Of a stretch of 64,000 nucleotides of DNA, positions 21,744 through 32,421 are shown in pieces. Every line of letters starts with the position of its first letter. The first letter of the stretch is position 1. The notes below the pieces were generated by a model. The model had not been told where the DNA came from, made no database searches, and worked only from the letters and a program-made list of their open reading frames with translations. Source of the stretch: Knufia peltigerae (taxonomy: Eukaryota; Ascomycota; Eurotiomycetes; Chaetothyriales; Trichomeriaceae); assembly GCA_030247855.1 (NCBI GenBank), contig JAPDRN010000002.1:248001-312000 (forward strand). The letters run 5' to 3'. Position numbers and translations under genes: made by a program.

Positions 21744-24364
21744 CTAAAATCCTTGTACTCGAAGAGGCTCATATAGATCCTGTAAATACTCCAAGTCTTC
21801 CGAGGTCAAAGTCACTCTCAAAGCATTCAGACTTGACTCTACTCTTTCCAAACTGTTCAATCCCACGACCGGACAGGCCTCTTTGGCCAAAAGCCAAGCG
21901 AGTGAGACATCTGCCATTGTACAGCTCTTTCGTTTTGCCAGCTCTTGAACGCGCTGTACAATCTGCTCATTCTGGATCCCCTGGAACCATTGGGACGTCT
22001 TCGCGTCCTTTTCGCTCCGTACGGTCTTCTCACTCCAGGGTCGGGTCAAAAGGCCGCGGGCCAAAGGTGACCATGGGATCAGACCGATGCCCTCGGCCTC
22101 GCAAAAGGGTACAACGTCGCGCTCTTCCTCCCGGTAGAGAAGATTCCACAGGTTCTGCATGCTAGAAAAGGGCGTCCAGTCGTGCATCTTGGCCGCATAC
22201 TGTAAGCGTGCGAGTTGCCAACACGGCATGCTCGAGGCACCTAAATAATGCACTTTTCCTTGCTGCACGAGATCGTGCAAAGCACGCATGATCTCCTCTG
22301 GCGACGTTTCCGTATCCAGACGGTGGATCTGAAGAACATCGATGTAAGTTGTGTCGAGGCGGCGAAGTGATGCTTCGACCGCATCAAAGATGTGTTTACG
22401 ACTCAGACCCATCTGATTGACGAGAGCACCATCGTTCACGGCGGGATTAGGACGAGAGTTCGGATTCTGCTCCATAACTGGATAGTAGAGCTTGGTCATG
22501 ATGACGACTTTGCTTCGAGGTATCGAGTATTTGGTTAAAGCCTTGCCGATGATGTCTTCAGAAAGACCATTTGAATACGTGTTGGCCGTGTCCCAAGTGT
22601 TGATACCCAGGTCGTACGCTTTTTTCAGAATTGGCAGAGCTTCCTTCTCTGGAAGCACCCAGGGACTCCCTTCCCACTGCGGATTACCAAGAGTCATACA
22701 ACCCAGGATTATCTGAGAAGTCTTCAGCCCACTCTTCCCAAGCCGGCGATATCTCATTGGCGGGATGTTCTGGTTCGGCTTCGACTTGGCCCATCCAGCA
22801 ACGAGCTCGCGCAAGGTGTCCTTGTCTCCGACATTGCCGGGGAAAACGACGTATGGAATGGCGGGAAATTTCGACACAGTCTCGTGGCATTGCCAAAGTG
22901 GAACACCGGAGGCCGCCTGGCCCAAGATTCTGGCGCGCTTCATACGTAGACCTTTAGTGGCCATATCGGATGATGTGATTCCTCCCTGAGAGAGTTAACT
23001 AGCTGACTCAACGTTCAACCCGACTCTAATGATGGCTCAGGAGGTTTTGAGCGGACATACCTTCGCGATAATATATCGTGGTCGAGGGTTCAGCAGTCTC
23101 AAGAAGAGAACAAGTGCTTTGGCGATGACGGAGCCAATAGCGAGACTAGAACGCTCGTCGTGGCCGGTGATAAGCTTGCGGCTCGTCATTACGAGAACGT
23201 CTATGCCTTCAGCAATCTTCTGGCCTGCCTCGTCGGCGGCTCTGAGGATGATATCTTCTGAATCTGTGTGGGTTTCAAGTAGCGCATCCACTTGTATTAC
23301 AACCGTGTGTAAGTGTTTCCCGCGACCAGCAATGAGAGATTCCAGCTGGGCGGTAGTTTTCGGAACGTAGGATCCAGCGATGATCAAACCTCCCGGGCTA
23401 CTCATCTCCAAGTCCATGTTCAGTGCTTCCGCCGTCAGTGGCGGTATTTGTGACAAACCAAGTCTGGTCGATACGAAGGCAGCTCCCGTCCGATAGATGT
23501 ATCTCTTTCCTTGATCTCTTGCTATATTAAAAATAAGTCTTCTGGAACAGCTGTGGTGTCCTTCTCCCCGTTGATCGTACCTTGTAAGAGTCCTTGGACG
23601 AAAATCTCCATGTCCGTATCAACAACGGCGTTGACAATAACGACACATTTTCTTTGGAAGCCGAGAAGTCGCGCAGCCACCCCAGAGGCACCCCCTTCTC
23701 GAACATCTTTCAGTGAGATTGATTCGACCTGCTCAGCTGTGATTGCACCTTTTGATTTCTCTGCCACGTAGTCTTTCAAGTTTGAACTTCGAAAACCAAA
23801 GGTGGCATCTTTGGCAAAAGGAGTCTGTGCAACGGGCACAAGACTGCCATCTACGTCGGCGACATAGTGCACATCGCCGATGGTAAGACGGCCACCTTGA
23901 CGAAAGAACGGAGCCAGTATCCAGCCATCGACCTCTCCAATGACTGACTCGGCGACTTCTGGCTCATCAGGGAAATGGCCTCGCAGAGTGGAATCGCCTC
24001 TCAAGACGAGTTCAAAGTCGACGCTCGCAATCTTGGCTGCCTGCTGGACCGCGACACAGATCGTTCTGATCAGATCTCGAGCCTCGGAAGTATGTAAAGC
24101 TCGAGAGTTGGTGAGGATGAAGAAGCCTGATCCCGAAGGAGTCGCTCTGAACTCGGCGACCAGGAGCTCGACCTCCCACGCTGTGAGCACGTTGATGTCG
24201 TGACATGTCTGTGTGCCGGTCGGGTCATCATCGAGTACCACCAGAACGGGTAGACTACTTTGCGCTCGTCGACGGCTGATGTCTTCTCTCAGGCTTGTTT
24301 GAGCAACTGGGGGCGGCAGAGTCGCGAGGGCGCCCTCTAGCGATCTGGTGGTGGCTTCTTGCAT
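21744..24364 (-). CDS. Fusion: DUF1537 four-carbon-acid-sugar kinase + aldo-keto reductase
   Basis: Three exons (23581-24364, 23061-23521, 21744-22985) encode 828 residues. Residues about 40-480 form a complete OtnK/DUF1537 kinase: DDDPTGTQT at 45, LRGDSTLRGHFP near 121, FFRQGGRLTIGDVHY, RYIYRTGAAFVS across intron 1, TSRKLITG, then GGITSSD at 416 across intron 2 and VVFPGNVG. After a linker of about 10 residues a whole aldo-keto reductase starts at Met492 (MRYRRLGKSGLK) with its tetrad Asp547, Tyr552, Lys580 and His636. No stop or splice site separates the two, and Met492 has a poor start context (C at -3). Kinases of this family phosphorylate 2- or 3-keto-tetronates. I start at the first in-frame ATG, 24364. 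The fusion is in-frame in genomic DNA, but a transcript is needed to prove it. Confidence 0.85.
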
Positions 24365-24958
24365 GTTGGACAAGTCGTTGCAATCTGCAGTGTCCTTTGC
24401 TACCACACCATTTGCAGTGACTCTAAGTCCCTTTGATGATGTGTCCAAGGCTTCTCCAAGGCTCCTTCTGCATCTTGCTATCTTCCCGGTGTTGTCACGA
24501 CGCACTCCTCGGTTGTCCCCGCCGTGGACTTTGGCTCTAGCTTCGTGGGTATAGGCGCTGTGGACTTTAGCTCTCGCCTACGGCTTTTCGCCGAGGTGAC
24601 CGGGAACACCGCCGACTCTGCCACTCCCCGTATTCTGAGGGGTATCTTGCAGGGTTAACGGAGTAAATCACCGTCTACGGCGCAACGGCGGTCCTTGTCC
24701 GTAGCCACGGCTTGAGCCAGATACCTGATGAAAGGCCATGAGATGATCTAAGACGTTTCCCTGTGATGCATGGCAGTAGGATGGAGATCCAGCCGCATTG
24801 CACAGAGATTTGGCCCTTGAAAGCCGGTGTGACGGGACTGGTGCAGGACATAGTCAAATGGTTGCGGAGATAGTTGGCGTGCGATATCTCTTCTTGTTCG
24901 CCATCTTTGTGCGGTCTATCTGTAAAGCTTGACGGCTGATTTCTGCTGTGTCTTAAGA
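24365..24958. promoter_or_regulatory. Bidirectional promoter, fused kinase / FMN dehydrogenase
   Basis: A 594-bp divergent region. It contains two near-identical 18-bp direct copies, GTGGACTTTGGCTCTAGC at 24524-24541 and GTGGACTTTAGCTCTCGC at 24560-24577, with starts 36 bp apart and 16 of 18 positions identical. These may be operator sites or a chance duplication. Confidence 0.4.
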
Positions 24959-26765
24959 ATGGCATCTACTTCGACTCTTGCTTCGACAGCTCTGGTGTCT
25001 TACGATGAGCTGAAGAAACATAATCACGCTGCAGATTGTTGGATCTTGGTCCATTCAAAAGTCTGGAATGTCTCGTCCTTTTTAGATGAGCATCCCGGGG
25101 GATCTGCCAGTAAGCCTGCTCAGCTCTTTCCCGCCTAGTATATTTTGCCCTCTAACATGAATTGTATCAGTCATATTGAGATATGCAGGTGGCGATGCCA
25201 CAAGCGCATACGACGAGGTCCATGCACCCAGTATACTGGAACAGACTCTCGAAAAAGGCCAATTAATTGGCGTGATCGATGTGACAACCATGCCGGCAAA
25301 ACCAGCCTTTGGGGCAGCAGAGCTCAGTGTCGCAGAAGACTCGGGTCTCTCCAATCCGATCTCAAAACCACGACAACGAAGCAAGCCTCCACTTCACAGT
25401 ATGATTGCCGTTCACGACTTTGAAGATGTGGCTCGAGATGTGTATTCTGAGAAGACATATGCATTCTACTCGTCGGCAGCCACAGACCTCATTAGTCACC
25501 GAGACAACCAGGAAAGCTTCCGCAAGGTGATGCTTCGGCCGCGTGTACTCAGAAATGTCAGGAATGTGTCCATCAGAAGATCAATTCTGGGTTGCGAGAG
25601 TAGCGTCCCGTTCTTCGTCAGCCCCACGGCCATGGCGAGACTGGCACATTCGGATGGAGAACTCGCTATAGCTCGTGGCTGTGGGTCTCAAGGAATTATA
25701 CTGACGGTATGGCCTTTGTGTTTCCATTGTGCAAACCAATTTCAGCGCGACTAAAACATGTGCTAACGTTATTTGTGTGGTTATAGGTATCGAGTAATGC
25801 TTCTTACCCCTTGTCTGACATTGTCGAAGCTGGGCTCCCTAAACAACCTTTCTTCCTGCAACTTTATGTCAATTCAGACCGACAGAAGACGACCCAGTTA
25901 CTTCGAAAAGCCAGGGATCTGGGAGTTCAAGCTGTTTTCGTGACCGTGGATGCTCCGATTCCAGGGAAACGAGAGGCGGACGAGCGGCTCGCTGCAGGGA
26001 ACTTGTCCTCACCAGTCAGCGGGGCTGTTGCAGTAAATGACAAGAAAGGCGGTGGATTGGGAAGAGTAATGGCACAATATATCGACTCGACGCTATGTTG
26101 GAAGGATCTCCCGTGGATTCGAGAAGCCAGCGGAGGGCTTCCTATTGTCTTGAAAGGTATTCAGACGGCGGCCGATGCTCGGGCAGCTGCAGACCACGGA
26201 GTTGAAGGTATACTGCTCAGCAACCATGGCGGAAGGTCTCTGGACACGTAAGTTCTTACCTTCAAGAATGGCGTCCTTTTGCGCCCCCGAGACTGACCAG
26301 AATCCGGGGTAGAACACAACCTGCGCTCCTGACGTTGCTGGAGATTCACCGACAATGCCCCGAAATTCTAGATCAGCTCGAGATCTACGTAGATGGAGGA
26401 ATTCGGCGCGGGACTGACATCCTCAAGGCGCTTGCATTGGGTGCGACGGCGGTAGGAATTGGTCGGCCATATCTGTACTCCCTCGCCTATGGGCAGGAAG
26501 GCGTCGAACATTTGACTGAAAGTGAGTAACCCCCAGTTGCCTCGATCTCTGTCATCTTGATTAGTTACCTAATCTGACATGTTGACTAACTGTGGTTCTC
26601 TGAACAGTCTTGAGCGATGAACTCGAGTCAGCCATGAAGCTGGTTGGCATCACAGACGTCGATCAGGCCCATCCGGGACTGGTGAATACGGCACGACTTG
26701 AGCCGCTGATTCGAACAGGCGAGACACATCCCTGGATTCGATGGCGATCAAGGAGCAAGTTATGA
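24959..26765 (+). CDS. Cytochrome b5/FMN L-2-hydroxyacid dehydrogenase (cyt b2 type)
   Basis: Five exons (24959-25109, 25171-25706, 25787-26247, 26313-26521, 26608-26765) encode 504 residues. Residues about 10-85 form a cytochrome b5 domain with heme ligands His45 (EHPGG) and His68. The rest is an FMN alpha-hydroxyacid dehydrogenase barrel, with VTVDAPIPGKRE, LKGIQTAADARAA, LLSNHGGRSLD and YVDGGIRRGTDILKAL followed by GIGRPYLY. This domain order is that of L-lactate cytochrome c oxidoreductase (CYB2). Unlike CYB2 there is no long mitochondrial presequence; the cyt b5 domain begins about 14 residues after the start. It may therefore work outside the mitochondrial intermembrane space and on a different 2-hydroxy acid. 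It is divergent from the kinase fusion. Confidence 0.92.
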
Positions 26766-27908
26766 AGAAGTAAGAAAGATAGACATCTTGCACTGATCAT
26801 AGAAGCAAAGAATCGGCCTTGGACTTCGGGTGGGTGTGACTACGAGTCCTTCGCCACTGGGTACCTGGTTAAAAATCCCATGTGGGTTGAGGCTCCGGGA
26901 GCATCAAGAATCCCCACGGTTGTAGGCCGTGTATTGGTCATGGCTTGGCCAGAAGCTGACACAACATATGCAGGAGACCAGGAGCAGGAGGAGACTTGTC
27001 GATGATCCGATGGTGGTGAATAGAGAATGATGCGCCAATAGAGAAGGAATAGTTTGTCGAAAGTGAAGATGCCTAGGTACATATGTAGGCTCGAATAGAC
27101 ACGATATACGAAGGGAGCCTGGAGTATGTTTTGAGATAGGAGAAAATTAAGCACTTGGCATTACATGATGATTTCTATTGACGGGCTGTGTCTTGTCTAA
27201 CAGATGGAAGCTATGGGCAATCACTTCCTCGCTTCTACAGTACTGTATGTCCGTCCAGTAGGGTCCAAAACAGTCTCTCCGTTGAGGTTCCCCTTATCAT
27301 AACCGATCTTCAGGCGCATTACGGAGTACTTCGGACCCGATATCTACAAATCTAGGCGCCGTTAAAAGTTTGAAACCAGCCTCGAAAGGATTTGAACCGG
27401 GCGAAAGGCCCATGATCAAAGTGTAAGTTATGGGCCAACGCATTTAGTCCGAGTACTCGGTTGTACCTAACGATTAATTTGCTGTTGGCCTATCACAAGA
27501 ATGTACAAGGCTCGATATTCTGACACAAAGGAGAAGAGAGCCCAGCAGAGTCCCTGTGCTCCCTAACACCCCCGAATCAGAGAAGCCATCCCTACACAAG
27601 GCACACACAGAGTGGAGTTTGCTGGGACAGAGCGTTCATTTCTCCAGAGATCGCCAGTCATTTTGGGCTATAATTAACAATTAAACCACCCCGTTATCCA
27701 CCCATATGGAAGTATCATGGCGCCTTTTCTGTGGGAAAGAGCATTCAAGACTTTTGTTAGTGTCTGGGGGCCAGAAATGAAGGCCCTGACACGGCAAGTC
27801 ACAGGACAGTACGGAGTAGAGTATGGACTATGCTCGGAGCCTCAAGTACTCCGTCTTTGCTTGCCTCGTATCCTCTGTATCCTCTTCGCAAATGACACCT
27901 GATGGGCA
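26766..27908. other. Intergenic region right of the cluster
   Basis: About 1.1 kb with two exact copies of TACGGAGTA (27320-27328, 27810-27818). A tRNA-like TTGAACC word near 27380 does not fold into a cloverleaf. No gene is recognised. Confidence 0.5.
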
Positions 27909-29215
27909 ATGCGGCGAGCGCCTTTCCCATACTGGTTGAGAAGGCGCAGGCTATTCTTCTTGGTCGCGTTGATATTCTGCATCTGCATTTTCTACACCCT
28001 TCTTCCCATTCTACGGAACCATGGCGAATCTAATCTAGAGGCTTTCAAGGACGAGAACGACAGTTGTGGTCGATTCGAGAGTACTTCCGTATATCGACAA
28101 AACCCGGACCATGACCTTGAGCGGCGCATTGACTCTGCACTGCTCGCAATCCAGCATCGAGAAGAATCGAAAGCTCAACCAAACCTTCCGGTGAAGAAGA
28201 TATGGCAGACATGGCGGGACCCAGTCGTGCCCGAGAATTTTGATCAGCCGGCAATCTGGCGCAAGCTACATCCCGGTTGGGAGCACCAAGTATGGTTCCA
28301 ATTCAACATGTAAGACTCCTTGCTAATTGGTACTTTGTTCAGGTAGTCGCCGACCGCGATGCACCCCCTCTCGTATCGGATGAGCTCCAGACAGTTCCAT
28401 ACTTCGAGCATTTATTGTCCTCGTCCTACCGACCCATCATTCGAGCAGATCTTCTCCGCTACACTTTGTTGTGGCATTATGGTGGATTCTATGCCGATAT
28501 CGACGTACATCCGGTCCGCTCGGTCGAAACTTGTGAGCCCATGTCACCTCTTTTCGCCCTAGATAAAAACATGAACATTTCGCTCGTAATTGGCATTGAA
28601 GTGGATGAACCATATGCTTCTGTGAGGAGACGGAAATTTTGGCGCTGGGACGGAACTCATGGCTTCATCCAGTATGCCATCTACGCTGCCCGGCCCTTCA
28701 GCCCAATACTGAGGCGCGCCATCGTCCGATCGATCGCACATTCAGTAAAGCATGAGAAGGAGAAGACACCTTGGTATCGACTGGCCGACAGATTCGATAA
28801 TGCAGCGATCCTTGAGATCACTGGTCCCGGAATGTTCACAGAGGCAGTGTTAGATGTTCTGACCGAAAGTCTGCCCTCAAATCATTCGCTGAAACTCTCT
28901 CAAAGACAGAAAGATGCATGTCCCGAGGACGCCTCCGTCCGTAGCAGCGATGAACAGCGAGGAAGAGTGACGTGGGCACCATTCTATAGGCTGAGAGAGC
29001 CTAGTTGGATTTTTGATGAGGACACAATGGACGGGAATACGACGCAGCGTAGTGGTGGCCTTGGGGTGATGCCCATCAATGTATGGGGCAACGGACAAAG
29101 ACACTCAGGCTCGGAGAATTTCCACAGCGCCCAAGCATGTGTCAACCATCATTTCTCAGGGACTTGGAAGCAATCATGGTTGCACAGGACTCTGCTGAAA
29201 TGGTTCCACTTCTAG
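27909..29215 (+). CDS. OCH1-like type II membrane glycosyltransferase
   Basis: Two exons (27909-28289, 28343-29215; 53-bp intron with a TGCTAAT branch site) encode 417 residues. An alternative donor 23 bp downstream would run into a stop; the chosen one gives PGWEHQVVADRDAPPLV, which aligns with the family pattern. A basic N-terminus (MRRAPFPYWLRRRR) precedes one membrane anchor at about residues 14-34, typical of Golgi type II proteins. The catalytic Gly_transf_sug domain has IRADLLRYTLLWHYGGFYAD followed by IDVHP, with the metal-binding DxD at Asp-Ile-Asp. Relatives are the initiating alpha-1,6-mannosyltransferase OCH1 and inositolphosphoceramide mannosyltransferases. The donor and acceptor cannot be fixed from sequence. 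It probably decorates glycoproteins or glycolipids in the Golgi. Confidence 0.87.
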
Positions 29216-30199
29216 TCCTCGGCTCAGGCTGATAGATGGGTAGAATAGGAAAGACGCCCGTGTGTATTACAGAAGATAGACTGTAATCTAACGCTCTTGA
29301 GTCACGACAACTCCAGTATTCATCCGAACCTTTGAACGCAGTCGGCACGAACTCGCCACCAGGACTCAATTCCACAACATCGACAAGTGCGGGTTTTCGA
29401 TAAGTACGCTTGTGCAGTAACACCGACGGAATCTCGTAGGATCGATCGCGAGGCGATATTATGCGTCACTCTCCTTTCTGCCAATCTCTTGCATCTGTTT
29501 CCAGGCATACCGGAGTTACTGCCTTTCCTTCGGGAATTGTTCTTGTCCTTTTCTGGCATCGACCGGGGGATTGATAGACAGCATCCTAGGCACAATTAAC
29601 GAAGATTTAGACTCCAAGTCGAACTCGCATGACATTTGGCCGAATCAGTGAAAAAACAGCATAGTTCTCCGCCGAACGCATGACAAAGGCTCCATTCTTG
29701 CTGGAATCAAGGCGTGACCGACTGTCGAAGGAGAGAGTTTTAACGTGCGAAACCGTTTGCATGCGCCATATCCATGCCTTCACAGTGAATCTCTGTACTC
29801 TCTGTACGAGTATGGAGGTGCGGAATATGTATTTAGTGTCCCAGAAGGAATGCCATTGAGGAAACGCAGCTGGAGACTATTGTCTTTATAGCGGCAGTAG
29901 GATCGCTAGCTATATACAGTACTTCGCCTAAGGAAGGGACTTGCTGCTATATGCATTGTAGGTCGGACAACGGGAACCCCCAATAGTAGTCGGAAGCATC
30001 TCCGGGGGTAAACCTGTACCTGTAGAACCACCTCACACAGTCTTGAAGAACAACATACTAAGGCCAAACAATAACTAGGTACACATGTCTTAATTCCTAG
30101 CAGGAAACGACGATATCTCATGGTTCGATTGTGTTCTCTCGAACTCCAACTAATGTAGTGGCCAAAATCTCGACAGGATCAATCCCTTCCTTAACCTCA
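29216..30199. other. Intergenic region
   Basis: About 980 bp between two plus-strand genes. Open frames here are short and lack family motifs. No repeat or RNA gene is recognised. Confidence 0.5.
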
Positions 30200-31348
30200 A
30201 TGCATGTATGGCGACGAGCAATCCACTTACGATCATCTCTAGACACCCATGCCAGTCTATGGCGGAGAAAGCGTGGTGTGTGCTTCAAGACCCCAATCAT
30301 CCAGAAGGCGTACGGAAACAGCCAGTCGTTTAGCTTGCAATCAATCCCGGCCGTCCTCATTCCCCCTGCCGTGTTCGGAGGGCTCTTGGTGACACTATGG
30401 GTCTACAAATGTCTGATGTTGGTGGTCTTCCAGAACAAAATCATCTACATGCCCTCGATCCCACCATTCTCCAGATCCGAGAAGATTGGGGACTATTCGT
30501 CTCAGTGTAGACCGGCCATTTGGACCGAGCATTCTCTCAAGTCATCGGACGGAACAGCGATCAAGCTTGTTGAAGGGTCGCTCAGTCCACTCGAAGAGAC
30601 TGAAGCCGCCACCGAGCACATTGTCGTGGTATACTTTCAAGGGTACGTGGGCTCTTTCATGGCCACTCACATCCATTACCTCTGACCAGCCAGTAGCAAT
30701 GCGTCTTCTCTACCCCCTCGACTTCCCTATCTGTCGCATGTCCTGAAAGACTTGGCTCGCGTACCGAAACAGCATCGGAAATACACCATCGTCGCTCTGT
30801 CTTACCGGGGGTATTGGACGTCTGGGGGAAGACCCTCCCAGAAAGGGATCACGCTGGATGCAGAAGCAGCTCTGCGGTGGGTAAAAGCCAGACATGGGCA
30901 AGCGAGGGTCGTGGTTTGGGGTCAATCCATTGGCGCGGGGGTTGCAACAGTGAGTCTGGCCAATTCGATCAACGGTGGCAATAATGTCGACAACCTCAGT
31001 GGGCTCGTTCTCGAGACTCCATTTGTTGATTTGCAGGCAATGCTCGTGGCATTGTATCCGCAGAAGTTCCTGCCATACCGCTATCTCGGACCTTTTTTGC
31101 GGTCGACGTGGGACAGTGGAACTGCACTTCTGCAGATTAGTGCCATCAAGCGAGATCTGAACGTGCTGATTCTCGAGGCTGGTGACGACGAGATCGTGCC
31201 GGCTGGGCAGGCCGAAATTCTGGAGGAGATCTGCGCCAAACAGTGTCTACCGGTTCAACGCAAGATCGTTGCAGGATCACTGCACACCGAGGCCATCACC
31301 AAGAGGCAGGGACGTCAACACGTGGTGGGGTTTCTACAATCACTGTAA
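30200..31348 (+). CDS. Alpha/beta hydrolase, ABHD13/BEM46-like
   Basis: Two exons (30200-30642, 30697-31348; 54-bp intron) encode 364 residues. The start is the first ATG in the open frame. One hydrophobic segment (AVLIPPAVFGGLLVTLWVY, about residue 55) anchors the protein in a membrane, followed by FQNKIIYMP, a common motif in the BEM46/ABHD13 group. The oxyanion region YFQGN spans the intron. The nucleophile elbow is WGQSIGAGVA (Ser), the acid is in GDDEIVP and the His in GSLHTE, so the triad is intact. The substrate is unknown; relatives are membrane-associated hydrolases linked to polarity and lipid metabolism. Confidence 0.85.
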
Positions 31349-32421
31349 GAAGAATTTGAAATCCCAAAGGATATTTCACCCATCCTGGTAGAGATGGGGG
31401 AACGTAAAATACCCAGCGAGGCCAATCTCGAGGACGACACGACACCTTGGCTCTCTCGCCTCTCAAGTCCCAAGTTCTCAATATTGATTCAAAGTTCTCG
31501 AATCTCGAACCTTGAACAAACGTAGTCCACCTTCCAACATACTGATTGGCCTGGCGACCACTCCCTGGTCCTCGATGCAAGGCACGCAAAAGAGGAGAAA
31601 AGGCGATGGGCAAAACCCTGGCACGGACCAAAGCACTGGGTCATTCCGTGTGCAATCGAGCATGTGTCGGAGGCTCATTAATTGCCGACCCCCAGATTTA
31701 CAACGCATTCTCGGTTCTGGTCGATGAGAAATTCCCCATACTGTTGGAGTTTTTCCCGCACGTGGGACCCTCGTTCCCAATCATACAATATCCACCCCCG
31801 GCCTTTCCCCAACTATCTCGTTTTTCGCCGGTCCAATCACCAAGACTCTGGGCTCGACGCTATGGCCGGCTATGGCAGAATTGGCAACGGAGTGGCGCGG
31901 GGATTCTCACCTCGTTCTGGGTTTAGTCTTGACAGGGATACCAATAATGCGCTCGACTCTTCTCCATTCGCGATCTAGACCTGGATCAATTCGCCTTTCC
32001 CGACGCCACCGCTATCACCAAGCTTTCCATCCACCGATTTCATTGATTTCATTCCTCTGTCGAGTGTTCTTGGCCTTCTTAGTCAACGACCCATGACTCT
32101 GAAAATTGGCCTCGACCTCGTATTCGCAGACGCCAGTTTCTTGGTAAACTAGATCAATGCAGCAATGCGGAGTGAAGCCAAAAAATGGAGAACTTTGGAG
32201 TAGGAAACATGGCCCTCACTTCGTCTCGCCAAAAGCACGCGGCGTCCAAGACAGACTGTGTCGTAGTGTATGGAGTACTTAGTCTCCTATATCTCCCCCC
32301 GTCGATTGATGTTCGCAACCCACACCCCTTCCTTGAGATAGTTCTCGTTTCTTTGTACAATTCTCTCTACACTCATATTTTCTCATAACAACACCACTCG
32401 GGGGTTCACCCTATTGGCATC
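31349..32421. other. Intergenic region
   Basis: About 1.07 kb with overlapping short frames on both strands and no recognisable protein motif. It includes the promoter of the DHA1-type transporter at its right end. Confidence 0.5.

Noticed and set aside
22754..22764. Separate start for an independent aldo-keto reductase gene
   Set aside because: The reductase Met is in frame with the kinase, with no stop between and a poor start context. I keep it as an internal Met, though transcripts could still change this.
27365..27450. tRNA-like TTGAACC word
   Set aside because: No cloverleaf can be folded around it on either strand.
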